This document shows positions 1-7,799 of a stretch of 14,804 nt of DNA, piece by piece (position 1 is the stretch's first letter; each line of letters opens with the position of its first letter). Source of the stretch: an uncultured Leptotrichia sp. Its GTDB lineage: Bacteria; Fusobacteriota; Fusobacteriia; Fusobacteriales; Leptotrichiaceae. The stretch lies in the NCBI GenBank assembly GCA_938017765.1, contig CALIJH010000165.1:1-14804 (forward strand), in the 5' to 3' direction. Both the position numbers and the translations under genes were made by a program. The notes under the pieces were generated by a model, which worked only from the letters and a program-made list of their open reading frames with translations, was not told the DNA's origin and did no database searches.

Positions 1-18
1 GAGTTTTTTAATTAATAA

Positions 19-1149
19 TTATCTAATTATATTAATAACTGAAAAGATATTTCTCACTGTACTTTCAAGATTTTCTTTTCCGCATTTGATTGCATTTTCG
101 AGACTTCTCACTCCGGGCATTATTGAAAACAGACAGTCAAAACCATTTTCATATAATACTTCATAACCGTCGCCCAAATTACCGGCTACTCCTATTACAG
201 GAATATTATATTTTTTAGCTAACTGTGCCACACCGAAAGGAGTTTTCCCTAATATAGTCTGCTTATCCATTGAGCCTTCTCCCGTAATTACAAAATCAGC
301 TTTTTTTAATATTTTTTCCAATCCTGTTGTTTCAATGACTATATCTATCCCTTTTTTCAGTACAGCATTTAATGTCAGCAGTCCCGCTCCCAATCCTCCT
401 GCCGCTCCTGCCCCTGGAATATTATTTATATCTTTTCCCAAATCTCTTGATATGATTTTCGAATAATGAAACAGATTTTTATCAAGAACTTCAATCATTT
501 CAGATGTTGCCCCTTTCTGAGCACCGAAAATATATGAAGCTCCGTTTTTTCCTGTAAGAGGATTATTTACATCACATGCTGCAAGTATCTCGATATTTTC
601 AAGTCTTTTATCCAATTCTGAAAAATCAATCTTTTCTATTTTACCCAGCTCATATCCGCCGAAGCCTATTTCTTTCCCGTCCTTATCAGTCAATTTTGCC
701 CCTAATGCCTGAAGCATTCCTGCCCCTCCATCATTAGTCGCACTTCCTCCTATCCCGAGTATTATTTTACTGACATTTTTTTCCAACGCTTTAAGTATTA
801 GCTGTCCTGTTCCGAATGTCGTAGTAATATAAGGATTTCTTTTCTCCACAGGAATAAGTTCCAGACCGCTTGTTGACGCCATTTCAATAATTGCTGTTTT
901 CTTATCTCCCAATATTCCATATCTTGAAATAATCTCCTCTCCAAGAGGATTTAACGTCTTTTCTTTATATATTCTCCCTTCAGTAGCATCTATCAGCGAT
1001 TCGAGAGTTCCTTCACCTCCGTCAGCCATAGGCACTTTCACTATTTCCCAATAAGGAAATACAGTAACTATCCCTCTTTCTATGGAATCACATGCTTCTT
1101 TTGCAGTCATGCTCTCCTTGAAAGAATCAGGAGCCACTACTATTTTCAT
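19..1149 (-). CDS. glxK: Glycerate kinase, type I (GlxK/GarK family)
   Basis: Phosphorylates D-glycerate with ATP to phosphoglycerate (2-phosphoglycerate in characterised type-I enzymes), feeding lower glycolysis in the cytoplasm. The 376-residue product has the usual family length. Visible family blocks are VVAPDSFKES at the N-terminus, PMADGGEGT at 40-48, GIGGSATNDGGAG at 132-144, DVNNPLTG at 193-200, PGAGAAGGLGAG at 245-256 and TGEGSMDKQT at 289-298. The ATG start follows an AAGGAG ribosome-binding site (RBS). It lies 16 bases after the permease stop, so the two are probably co-transcribed. It is the last gene of a CdaR-GntP-GlxK module, which supports a role in using glycerate or a related sugar acid. 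No terminator can be judged because only 18 bases remain beyond the stop. Family identity is very secure. The 2- versus 3-phosphoglycerate product is taken from family knowledge. Confidence 0.95.
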   Translation of the reverse strand: MKIVVAPDSFKESMTAKEACDSIERGIVTVFPYWEIVKVPMADGGEGTLESLIDATEGRIYKEKTLNPLGEEIISRYGILGDKKTAIIEMASTSGLELIPVEKRNPYITTTFGTGQLILKALEKNVSKIILGIGGSATNDGGAGMLQALGAKLTDKDGKEIGFGGYELGKIEKIDFSELDKRLENIEILAACDVNNPLTGKNGASYIFGAQKGATSEMIEVLDKNLFHYSKIISRDLGKDINNIPGAGAAGGLGAGLLTLNAVLKKGIDIVIETTGLEKILKKADFVITGEGSMDKQTILGKTPFGVAQLAKKYNIPVIGVAGNLGDGYEVLYENGFDCLFSIMPGVRSLENAIKCGKENLESTVRNIFSVINIIR

Positions 1150-1165
1150 ATTTTTCTCCTTTTAT

Positions 1166-2419
1166 TTAAAAATGAAATATTCCAAACAATATTGTCGAAA
1201 CAGCGGTTAATACCAAGCCTACAGTTGTTTCAAAAGGAATTAATAAAAGTCTGTCTTTCATTTCCATATTTACTGAACCTCCTGTCGCATGGAAAAAACT
1301 TCCGTGAGGTAAATGGTCCAAAACAGTCGCTCCTGAATGTATCATAGCCGCTGCACTTAACGGCTGTACTCCTAAAGACACTATGGACGGTCCGAATACT
1401 TTACTTGCTACCGCCGTACCTGATGTAGTTGAAGCTGTTGCAGCCGACATCAGTATACCTGACAACGGTGCCAATAAAAATGCAGGTGCACCTGTAGAAT
1501 TCAGAAGTGATGTTATCAAATCTTTAATATTTGAATTAGCTATTATCCCTGATAATGTACCTGTACCTATCAATATAATCGCTACCATTATCATTTTATT
1601 AAGACCTGTTTTGCAGTATTCATTTATATTTCTAATTTTTCCCATAGCCAGACATCCGATAAATCCTCCTAAAGGCAAAGCAATCAAAGGATCTATAACT
1701 ATTTTAGCTATTGGTCTCAAAGCCAGTAAAAATATCGCAAATAAAGGTCCTATAATTGAGGCAAAAAATGACGGATATTCCTTACGCTCTTCTTCCTGTA
1801 TGTCCTCGTCCGCTATTTTTGCACCTTTTTTTGAAAGAATTTTTGCAATAACTACTGTTACAATTATTCCAAAAACTGCCGGAATAAGACCTGCAAACAT
1901 AATAGACGTCAAAGGTATATTGAATGCTTCCGAAGCTGCGATAGCATTAGGATTAGGCGATATAATATTCCCGGCTTTTCCTCCTCCTATCATCGCTATG
2001 AGAATGGAAGTTTTTGAAATATTGATTTTTTTTGCCAGTGCCAGTGCTATAGGGGCAACGGTAATGACTGCTATATCTATAAATACTCCTACAGCTGTAA
2101 GTATACATGCAGAAATTACCAAAGCAAACAGTGCTTTTGACTCTCCAAGGGTATTAACAATAGTTTCTGCTATTTTACTTGCCGCTCCCGTTTCAATAAG
2201 AACCCCTGCCAATATTCCCGCAGTAACTATCCTTAAAATTGCGGGCATCATTCCCTGAGCTCCTTTAACCATAAAACTTACAGTATCTACAAGTCCTGCA
2301 CCTCCTAAAAGTCCCCCTACAAGAGAACCTATAATAAGTGAATATGCAGGATTAAATTTGCGTATTATTAAAATTATAGCCAGAACAAGACCAGCTATAG
2401 CTCCTGTCGCCGAAATCAT
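1166..2419 (-). CDS. GntP-family sugar-acid permease (likely glycerate/gluconate:H+ symporter)
   Basis: Integral inner-membrane transporter, 417 residues, hydrophobic nearly throughout, with many predicted membrane spans. Family hallmarks are the GGGKAGNIISPNPNAIA block at residues 145-161 and HSGATVLDHLPHG at 361-373. Characterised GntP proteins import gluconate and related hydroxy-acids with protons. The kinase downstream makes glycerate or a glycerate-yielding sugar acid the likely substrate (inference). I place the start at the internal ATG at 2417-2419 (protein begins MISATGAIAG) because a strong GGAGGT lies 6 bases upstream. The longer open frame to 2536 adds a non-conserved stretch that overlaps the probable promoter. 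The gene sits between the CdaR-type regulator (139-base gap with its own promoter candidate) and glycerate kinase (16-base gap). Confidence 0.9.
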   Translation of the reverse strand: MISATGAIAGLVLAIILIIRKFNPAYSLIIGSLVGGLLGGAGLVDTVSFMVKGAQGMMPAILRIVTAGILAGVLIETGAASKIAETIVNTLGESKALFALVISACILTAVGVFIDIAVITVAPIALALAKKINISKTSILIAMIGGGKAGNIISPNPNAIAASEAFNIPLTSIMFAGLIPAVFGIIVTVVIAKILSKKGAKIADEDIQEEERKEYPSFFASIIGPLFAIFLLALRPIAKIVIDPLIALPLGGFIGCLAMGKIRNINEYCKTGLNKMIMVAIILIGTGTLSGIIANSNIKDLITSLLNSTGAPAFLLAPLSGILMSAATASTTSGTAVASKVFGPSIVSLGVQPLSAAAMIHSGATVLDHLPHGSFFHATGGSVNMEMKDRLLLIPFETTVGLVLTAVSTILFGIFHF

Positions 2420-2425
2420 AATATT

Positions 2426-2431
2426 ACCTCC
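2426..2431 (-). promoter_or_regulatory. Strong ribosome-binding site fixing the permease start
   Basis: The minus strand reads GGAGGT here, 6 bases before the ATG at 2417-2419. No comparable site precedes the longer reading frame, so this site decides the start codon of the GntP permease. Confidence 0.8.
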
Positions 2432-2441
2432 TAATTTTTCT

Positions 2442-2461
2442 ATAATATTGTTCGATATTAT
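2442..2461. repeat. Inverted repeat over the -10/start region of the permease promoter
   Basis: Two 7-base arms, ATAATAT (2442-2448) and ATATTAT (2455-2461), flank a 6-base centre TGTTCG. The dyad touches the -10 box and covers the predicted start site, so it could be an operator, for example for the adjacent CdaR-like protein. It could also be chance symmetry in AT-rich DNA. Confidence 0.3.
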
Positions 2462-2489
2462 TATAATTTTTAGCAGTATAAAAAAACAA
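2460..2489 (-). promoter_or_regulatory. Candidate promoter for permease and glycerate kinase
   Basis: On the minus strand there is a -35-like TTGTTT (2484-2489), an 18-base spacer and a perfect -10 TATAAT (2460-2465). Initiation would fall near 2453, giving a leader of about 30 bases before the permease ATG. The leader contains the GGAGGT site. The promoter lies in the 139-base gap after the cdaR-like gene, which suggests the transport and kinase genes can be switched separately from the regulator. The call rests on consensus matching in a very AT-rich background. Confidence 0.5.
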
Positions 2490-2558
2490 TGTTTTCCAAT
2501 ATAACTTTTTTTATAAAGATATGTTATGTGTAACAAAAAAATAATTTAATTTTTAATT

Positions 2559-3650
2559 TTAATATAAGAAAAAAGCCAGTTTCAGAACTGCAAAATCTCT
2601 GTATTTTCTTATATCAAGACCTGTTTTTTCGCTGAATTTTATGATTTGATATTGTAACGTATTTTTGTGCAGAAACATAACTTTTGATATTTCTTTTATG
2701 CTTCCATTATATTTTTCATAATAATAAAAAATCTGTTTAAAATTTTTTATTTCTTCTTCCGTTACATTTTTAAACATATTTTTTAAAAATTCCCTTTTCT
2801 TCTCTTCGGAAACATCATATAGCAATAGACCAAATCTCATAGAATTATAAAAAATCTTATCTCTTTTTATGTTTTTCGCCCATTTTAAAGCTTTTACAGC
2901 TTCATTATAGGAATCAGGTAATTTTTTAAAATTCATTTTTGAATTTCCTATCCCTATTTGAAATTCTATTTCGAGAGTATCCTGTATATTTTTAAAGAAT
3001 CTGTTTATACTCTTTTCATCTCTATGAAGTAAAATTCCGATAAAGAAAAAATCCTTATTTATAAACAACTCTCCTTTTCGGGAGTGTTCTCTCATTGTTT
3101 CCAAAATTTTTCTCTTATATTCCCAAAATTCCGTTTCCTTTCCTTTATATTGAGCCGAAAAAACCGTCAATTCATCTGCTTTTTTTACATTTTTAAATTC
3201 TTCCGAATTTAGTGTAATGGAATTTTTTTCGTCTGTTTTGTTATATATTAAATCGTTCATAATAATTTTCATATATTCATCTTCATTTACCAGTTTTTCA
3301 CTCATATATGCTTCTTTTATAAGTATTTCAGTCATTTTCTTTATTATATTTCCATATTGTTTTACCTCTTCATAATTACCTGAAATCCCTATAACGCTTA
3401 TAATTTGCCCTTTAAATATAACAGGAAGATTGACCCCTTTTTTGGAGCCTGCATACTCATCATCTTCTTTTATTATAATTATTTTCTTTTTCTTAGCCGC
3501 AATATATCCACCCTCATGATAAGTTCCCACTCTTTTCGGATCTGTGCTTGCTATGATTTTCCCGTCAGTATCGATATAATTAAAATCTTTTCCGATAATG
3601 CCTTTCAGCTCTTTTACTATTTTTTCAGCTATTTCCTTATAATTTGCCAT
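2559..3650 (-). CDS. cdaR: CdaR-type sugar-diacid/glycerate-responsive transcriptional regulator
   Basis: Cytoplasmic DNA-binding regulator of 363 residues, the usual family length. Residues 1 to about 130 match the sugar-diacid recognition domain: a NYIDTDGKIIASTDPKRVGT-type block at 24-43 followed by HEGG at 45-48, then KGVNLPVIFKGQIISVIGI near 71-89. The middle is a divergent GGDEF-like linker region. The last 50 or so residues form a PucR/CdaR helix-turn-helix, with the core segment SIKEISKVMFLHKNTLQYQI. Characterised CdaR proteins activate genes for galactarate, glucarate and glycerate use. The permease and glycerate kinase immediately downstream fit that role. The ATG is preceded by a moderate GGCAGG site. 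Whether the effector is glycerate or a diacid is inferred from the neighbours only. Confidence 0.88.
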   Translation of the reverse strand: MANYKEIAEKIVKELKGIIGKDFNYIDTDGKIIASTDPKRVGTYHEGGYIAAKKKKIIIIKEDDEYAGSKKGVNLPVIFKGQIISVIGISGNYEEVKQYGNIIKKMTEILIKEAYMSEKLVNEDEYMKIIMNDLIYNKTDEKNSITLNSEEFKNVKKADELTVFSAQYKGKETEFWEYKRKILETMREHSRKGELFINKDFFFIGILLHRDEKSINRFFKNIQDTLEIEFQIGIGNSKMNFKKLPDSYNEAVKALKWAKNIKRDKIFYNSMRFGLLLYDVSEEKKREFLKNMFKNVTEEEIKNFKQIFYYYEKYNGSIKEISKVMFLHKNTLQYQIIKFSEKTGLDIRKYRDFAVLKLAFFLY

Positions 3651-3727
3651 AAAAATACCTGCCTTATCAATATTCTAACTTATTATTTTATCTTTTTATA
3701 TTATTTTTTGTTTATTTTGTATATATT

Positions 3728-3757
3728 TATATATATTATATATTACATTTTTATCAA
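3728..3757 (-). promoter_or_regulatory. Weak candidate promoter for the CdaR-like gene
   Basis: The minus strand carries TTGATA (3752-3757), an 18-base spacer and TATATA (3728-3733), about 78 bases before the regulator's ATG. The -35 lies in the last codons of the ketosynthase gene. The surrounding 3651-3742 gap is almost pure A/T with no visible GC-rich terminator stem, so read-through from the upstream operon into cdaR is possible. Confidence 0.25.
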
Positions 3758-4672
3758 CATCAAATTTGTTGTAAGTCCGGCAGCAGTACCTATAAATAGA
3801 ATTGTATCACCCGATTTCACTTTTTCTGTTTCCAAAGCATAGCATAAAGCAAAAGGTACCGAAGCTGAAATCATATTTCCATATTCGGCAACAACATCAA
3901 TATATCTGTCTTTATCGACACCCAGTTTTTTCATAATCAGAGGCATTGCAGAACTTGCCTGATGAGGAACTACCATGTCAATGTCATTTATAGTTATATT
4001 ATTCTTATCCAGAAAATTCTTCATCATTTCAGGAATTTTTTTCTTAGACAGCGATAAAACTATTTTTCCTTTCATATCAAACATAAATTCTTCTTTTGTT
4101 TCCTCGGAATAATTTTTTGGATGAAAGTTTGAAAGTCCTCCACGTATTTCCGTAGAATGAGCACCTTCAGACCATGTTTTCTGCTCTGCTGAAATTACAC
4201 CTTTATTTTCTTCAGTTTTTTCTATAATAATTGCTGTTGCCGCATCGCTAAACAGCTCATAACTTTCCTTTTGATTGGGATTTAATCCCAGTGAAGCCGA
4301 CTCACCGGAAACTATTAATATTCTTTCATACCTTCCCGCTTCAATCATATAGGACATTATATCCAAAGCAGTTATAAAACTCGTACATGTCGTATTTATA
4401 TCCAGAGCGGGAATATCTGTTCCTTTGGCAATAACTTCATGTATCAGGGCAGCTGTACATGGTATCGGCTGAATACCTATAGAACTTGTGGAAATTATGC
4501 AATCTATATTATTTATCGATATATTAGCCTTTTTTAATGCTTTTTTAGAGGCATCTACCGCTAAAGCCAGCAGTGTTTCATTTCCTGTCATTCTGTATCG
4601 TGTTTGATTTCCAAATTTTACTGTATTTTTCGGTAAACTTACTCCATATCCTATTATTTTTAATTTTCTCAT
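3743..4672 (-). CDS. KAS III-like 3-oxoacyl synthase (thiolase fold)
   Basis: Thiolase-superfamily condensing enzyme of 309 residues, related to FabH and more distantly to the OleA head-to-head condensing enzymes. The full catalytic triad is present: Cys96 in NTTCTSF, His237 in VVPHQAS and Asn266 in EYGNMISAS. It should load an acyl group on Cys and perform a Claisen condensation with an acyl-CoA or acyl/malonyl-ACP partner. I start at the ATG at 4670-4672 because AGAGGT lies 6 bases upstream. The longer frame to 4702 opens with TTG and has no such site. It is the last gene of the operon, 2 bases after the ligase stop, so translation is probably coupled. A housekeeping FabH role is unlikely: no fab genes are adjacent, and it sits with a ligase, reductases and glycosyltransferases. 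The acyl substrate is unknown. Confidence 0.88.
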   Translation of the reverse strand: MRKLKIIGYGVSLPKNTVKFGNQTRYRMTGNETLLALAVDASKKALKKANISINNIDCIISTSSIGIQPIPCTAALIHEVIAKGTDIPALDINTTCTSFITALDIMSYMIEAGRYERILIVSGESASLGLNPNQKESYELFSDAATAIIIEKTEENKGVISAEQKTWSEGAHSTEIRGGLSNFHPKNYSEETKEEFMFDMKGKIVLSLSKKKIPEMMKNFLDKNNITINDIDMVVPHQASSAMPLIMKKLGVDKDRYIDVVAEYGNMISASVPFALCYALETEKVKSGDTILFIGTAAGLTTNLMLIKM

Positions 4673-4674
4673 TT

Positions 4675-5955
4675 TCAAACCTCTTTTTTCATTTTTTGAC
4701 AAATTCTTTTTAGCTTAATTTTATTATCTATAGTATATTCTATAAATTTTATCTTTACATTTTCTACATTTACGGAATTAAATAACTTTCCAAATTCTTT
4801 GCAGATTTCTTTTTTCTGTTTTTCATTAATATCGGGAACTGCTATTTCAAGACAGTCATATTCAGTTTGAAACACCTGATATTCCCTTATTTCCTCTACA
4901 AAAAGTATACATCTTCTTATAAAGTCAGGGAAAACCGTTACAGTTTTTTTATCCCTGTCAATAAATTCAAAAATATCGTCGGCTCTGCCCTCTATTCTTT
5001 CTATCCTTTGAAATACTGAACCACATTTACAGGGCTCATTATTCTCAATGAGAATATCATTCAGCCTGTATCTTATAAATGGCTGACTCGTCCTTTTAAA
5101 ATCCGTTATAATCGGATAAAATCTCTTGTCATCTATATATTCTTTTTCAAATTTTATTATATCTTCATTCAAGTGAAGCGACCCGTAAGGACAAGTACAC
5201 CCTAAAAAACCCTCTGTCGCTTGATATATCTGATGAATTATCTTATTCCCAAAACATTCGGATATATATTCTTCATCCTTTTTTTCAAGTATTTCCGCTA
5301 CAGATATTATTTTTTCAGGAGAAATATTTAATACACCCTGTTTTTTCCTATCTCCGAGCAAAATCAGCATTGACGCAGGAGCTATAAGTATATTCGGATT
5401 AAATTTATTCAATCTGTTAATATGTTTATCAACATTCTCAAAAGTATCAAAATATTTTAGTCTAATGACAGATGAATTTACAGATTTATACAGTCCATTG
5501 TCAGCCCTTAGAAAAAATGCAATTCTATGTCCTGTCAGCTTTCTTTCGGGCAGCATTTTTGCTAAGATTGTCCCTGCCCATATAGCCTGTTCTTCATCAG
5601 TTGTTACAAAAATTCCTCTGTGTCCCGAAGTTCCCGAGGAAAGTCCTACAGAAAATTTTTTATATTTTTTATCAAAATTTCTTGTTCTTTCACTTTCCAA
5701 AGCTATTTTCATAGCCTCATCTTTCTTTATCCCCAAAGTATTCAGTTTATCAAAATTTTTCATTACGAATTTCTTATCACTTATAAAATCAGCTTTAAAA
5801 CCATTTCTTCTAAAATACGGAGATTTTTCTTTCAAATATTTTAAATGTTTTTCTACTTCTTTTTTCTGATAAATCTCAAGTTCTTTTCTCGTTTTAAATC
5901 TATGTTTCCACCTCACTTCAATAAACGAAGAAAGCATTTTAAAAATTTTTTTCAT
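4675..5955 (-). CDS. PaaK/coenzyme F390 synthetase-like adenylate-forming ligase
   Basis: ANL-superfamily enzyme of 426 residues that should activate a carboxylic acid as an acyl-adenylate and pass it to CoA or another acceptor. Visible motifs are the phosphate loop SSGTSGHRG (106-114), YQATEG (244-249), LHLNED (260-265), RYRLND (295-300) and EGRADD (322-327), followed by a C-terminal lid domain. Cysteines 253/255 (CTC) and 309/311 (CKC) could form a four-Cys metal site (inference). Proteins of this type are often labelled F390-synthetase-related, although coenzyme F420 itself is not implied here. The ATG start overlaps the end of the metallo-hydrolase gene by 17 bases and has AAAGG upstream. 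Placement next to the ketosynthase suggests it supplies or re-activates an acyl substrate. A true phenylacetate-CoA ligase is less likely because no paa genes are present. Confidence 0.85.
   Translation of the reverse strand: MKKIFKMLSSFIEVRWKHRFKTRKELEIYQKKEVEKHLKYLKEKSPYFRRNGFKADFISDKKFVMKNFDKLNTLGIKKDEAMKIALESERTRNFDKKYKKFSVGLSSGTSGHRGIFVTTDEEQAIWAGTILAKMLPERKLTGHRIAFFLRADNGLYKSVNSSVIRLKYFDTFENVDKHINRLNKFNPNILIAPASMLILLGDRKKQGVLNISPEKIISVAEILEKKDEEYISECFGNKIIHQIYQATEGFLGCTCPYGSLHLNEDIIKFEKEYIDDKRFYPIITDFKRTSQPFIRYRLNDILIENNEPCKCGSVFQRIERIEGRADDIFEFIDRDKKTVTVFPDFIRRCILFVEEIREYQVFQTEYDCLEIAVPDINEKQKKEICKEFGKLFNSVNVENVKIKFIEYTIDNKIKLKRICQKMKKEV
4679..4684 (-). promoter_or_regulatory. Ribosome-binding site deciding the ketosynthase start
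   Basis: The minus strand reads AGAGGT 6 bases before the ATG at 4670-4672, inside the final codons of the ligase gene. It selects this start over an upstream TTG. Confidence 0.65.
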
Positions 5956-6754
5956 CCAAAATACCTTTTATCCTTTCAGGAACATCATGACTTACAATAA
6001 TATCAATATTATTTTTCATAAGTTCTTTCAAAAATTCAATACCTTTTTTATATTCCGAAAAATTATTCTGAATTAATTTAGGAAGAAATCTGATTTTATC
6101 AGTTAATTTTAGCAAATCAACTCCCCAACACACATCAGCAGCTAAAAAAAGATTTTTTTCTTTTATATAAAGACATCCCTGCCCTTCGGCATGCCCTCCC
6201 ATTGAGCTTAATAATAGGCTTCCGTCACCAAATAAATCATGGCTTCTGATGTAAGGAAACTCGGGGGCATATGAATTTATCCTTATTATTTCCAATCTTT
6301 CTTCAAAATTTTTAGGTAAAAATTCTTTAAAAATCAATGATTTAAAAGAATGATTTTTATATTCCCCAAAACATTCCTCTGTTAATATAATTTTTGCATC
6401 GGGGAAAAATTCCATTCCTCCTATATGGTCAGGATGTAAATGAGATAAAACAATATAATTTATATCTTCTGTTCTAATCCCAATTTTTTTCAGCTGATTG
6501 TTTATCAGATCTTCCTTTTTCAAAGTAACAGGATTTAATACCGTATAAAACCAATATTTCAGCTTTTTCTTTTCAATGATTTTTATATTATAACCGGTAT
6601 CGTAAAGTATATATCCCTTTTCTTTATGCTTTAGGAGAAATACTCCCGCATAAAATTTTCTCTCTTTTTTGGACACTCCTTTAAAAATCCTCTGTATATC
6701 GTTAGTACAATAGCCACAAGGGAAATAATCAATTTTTTCTATTATATCTGACAT
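5939..6754 (-). CDS. Metallo-beta-lactamase-fold hydrolase
   Basis: Cytoplasmic dinuclear-metal hydrolase of 271 residues. The zinc ligands are complete: the HLHPDH motif at 105-110 (LSHLHPDHIGG), His188 in GGHAEGQG, Asp207 in LAADVCWG and His256 in VSHDVPE. This ligand set resembles the N-acyl-homoserine-lactonase/glyoxalase-like branch rather than beta-lactam resistance enzymes. The substrate cannot be read from sequence. In this operon it could hydrolyse a lactone or thioester intermediate or release the finished product. The ATG follows AAGGAG and overlaps the end of the reductase gene by 26 bases, implying translational coupling. No signal peptide is visible. Confidence 0.85.
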   Translation of the reverse strand: MSDIIEKIDYFPCGYCTNDIQRIFKGVSKKERKFYAGVFLLKHKEKGYILYDTGYNIKIIEKKKLKYWFYTVLNPVTLKKEDLINNQLKKIGIRTEDINYIVLSHLHPDHIGGMEFFPDAKIILTEECFGEYKNHSFKSLIFKEFLPKNFEERLEIIRINSYAPEFPYIRSHDLFGDGSLLLSSMGGHAEGQGCLYIKEKNLFLAADVCWGVDLLKLTDKIRFLPKLIQNNFSEYKKGIEFLKELMKNNIDIIVSHDVPERIKGILDEKNF

Positions 6755-7796
6755 ATTTTTCTACTCCTTCAGCTAAAGTCATTTTCGGTTTATAATTTAG
6801 CTCCCTTTTTGCTTTGTCGATACACAATGTCTGGCTGTATCTCATAAGATAAAGAGTATACATAGTAATTGGCGGTTCTTTGTCTATCTTAAATAAGCGA
6901 TAGATTTTTTCCATTATGTTTACAAAAAATTTCACTATAATATAGTTTTTTTGAATAAACTTAGGTTTTTCTCCCATTTCTCTGAAAAAACTTTCAAGGA
7001 TATTTTTAAACATTACAGGTTCATCATTAGTAATATTATAAACCTGTCCTGAAGATTTATCACTTTCAAGAGCTAACCTTATTGCAAATGCAACATTTTC
7101 GACACAAGTAATATCTACAAGCTGTTTTCCGTCGTTAAACAGAGGAATACCTCGAGTTTTATTTAAATTCAGAAGTCTTGGAATAATACTCGTATCTCCT
7201 ATACCGAAAAGCCCTCTTGGGCGAATTATGGTACAGGGAACATCAGTATATTCCCTTATTTTCTTCTCTGCCATTATTTTACTTTTTATATAAAAATTCA
7301 GGTTGTTTTCTTTGGGAGCTTCTTCTTCTCTCACATTCAGCTGTTCTTTAGCTCCCGCATAAATACTCGGCGAAGAAACAAAAATAAGTTTTTCTATCTT
7401 ATAAATCCTGCATACATTTAGTATATTTTCTGTTCCTTTGACATTGGCACTATAAAAATCTTCCCATTTTCCCCATACGGTTGACAGTCCTCCTGCATGA
7501 ATAATAGCTGATATTTTTTCAGTACCGCTCTTATTACAGTTTCCATTTTCTTTAGCTTCGTTTCTTATTTTTGTAATGTTATTTTTATCAGACTGCTCAT
7601 TTTCCATTATTTTTATAATATCATTTTTATTCGTAAAATCTCCTTTAAAAAATTTCACGTTTTTTCTTCCTTTTTCCAAACTTTTTCCTATTTCTTCGTT
7701 TCTTCCCATTGCTATAATCTCATAACCATTTTCCATAAGCTCATCTATAATATACTTCCCCAAAAATCCTGTCGCTCCCGTTACTAAAACTTTCAT
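6729..7796 (-). CDS. Extended-SDR NAD(P)-dependent reductase/epimerase (OleD/3-beta-HSD-like)
   Basis: Rossmann-fold oxidoreductase of 355 residues. It has the nucleotide-binding TGATGFLG at 6-13, HAGGLSTVWG near 100-109, SSPSIY at 141-146, the catalytic YIKSK pair (Tyr169, Lys173) and IRPRGLFGIGD further on. The WG block together with the RPRGLFG motif recalls OleD and 3-beta-hydroxysteroid dehydrogenases, which act on beta-keto or beta-hydroxy lipids, more than sugar epimerases. With the ketosynthase, it is a plausible reductase of a beta-keto product (inference). A roughly 30-residue hydrophilic insertion, residues 57-92, interrupts the usual spacing between beta strands and contains a degenerate duplication. 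It starts 3 bases after the upstream glycosyltransferase, with AGGAGA as RBS, and its 3' end overlaps the next gene. Confidence 0.87.
   Translation of the reverse strand: MKVLVTGATGFLGKYIIDELMENGYEIIAMGRNEEIGKSLEKGRKNVKFFKGDFTNKNDIIKIMENEQSDKNNITKIRNEAKENGNCNKSGTEKISAIIHAGGLSTVWGKWEDFYSANVKGTENILNVCRIYKIEKLIFVSSPSIYAGAKEQLNVREEEAPKENNLNFYIKSKIMAEKKIREYTDVPCTIIRPRGLFGIGDTSIIPRLLNLNKTRGIPLFNDGKQLVDITCVENVAFAIRLALESDKSSGQVYNITNDEPVMFKNILESFFREMGEKPKFIQKNYIIVKFFVNIMEKIYRLFKIDKEPPITMYTLYLMRYSQTLCIDKAKRELNYKPKMTLAEGVEKYVRYNRKN
7545..7628 (-). repeat. Degenerate 2 x 42-base in-frame duplication in the reductase gene
   Basis: Residues 57-70 (KNDIIKIMENEQSD) and 71-84 (KNNITKIRNEAKEN) of the reductase align head to tail. 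At the DNA level the first 23 bases of the two units differ at only about four positions, while the rest has diverged. The stretch forms a hydrophilic surface insertion absent from typical family members. Confidence 0.6.
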
Positions 7797-7799
7797 ATA

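Noticed and set aside
1383..2258. Long plus-strand open frame (291 codons)
   Set aside because: Lies wholly antisense to the GntP permease, whose frame has clear family motifs. The translation shows no recognisable domain and arises from the permease's codon pattern.
3651..3742. Terminator after the ketosynthase gene
   Set aside because: The gap is almost entirely A/T with TATATA runs. No GC-containing stem followed by a T-run could be found.
3405..3842. Plus-strand frame of 145 codons across the cdaR 5' region
   Set aside because: Antisense to the regulator and to the ketosynthase end. It is dominated by Tyr/Ile/Phe from A/T runs in the intergenic gap.
3743..4672. Housekeeping FabH of fatty-acid synthesis
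   Set aside because: The triad fits, but there are no fabD, fabG, acpP, fabF or plsX neighbours. It is the last gene of an operon with a ligase and glycosyltransferases.
5939..6754. Antibiotic-resistance beta-lactamase
   Set aside because: The fold and zinc ligands are shared, but the protein lacks a signal peptide and sits in a biosynthetic operon. The ligand pattern is closer to lactonase/glyoxalase-type members.
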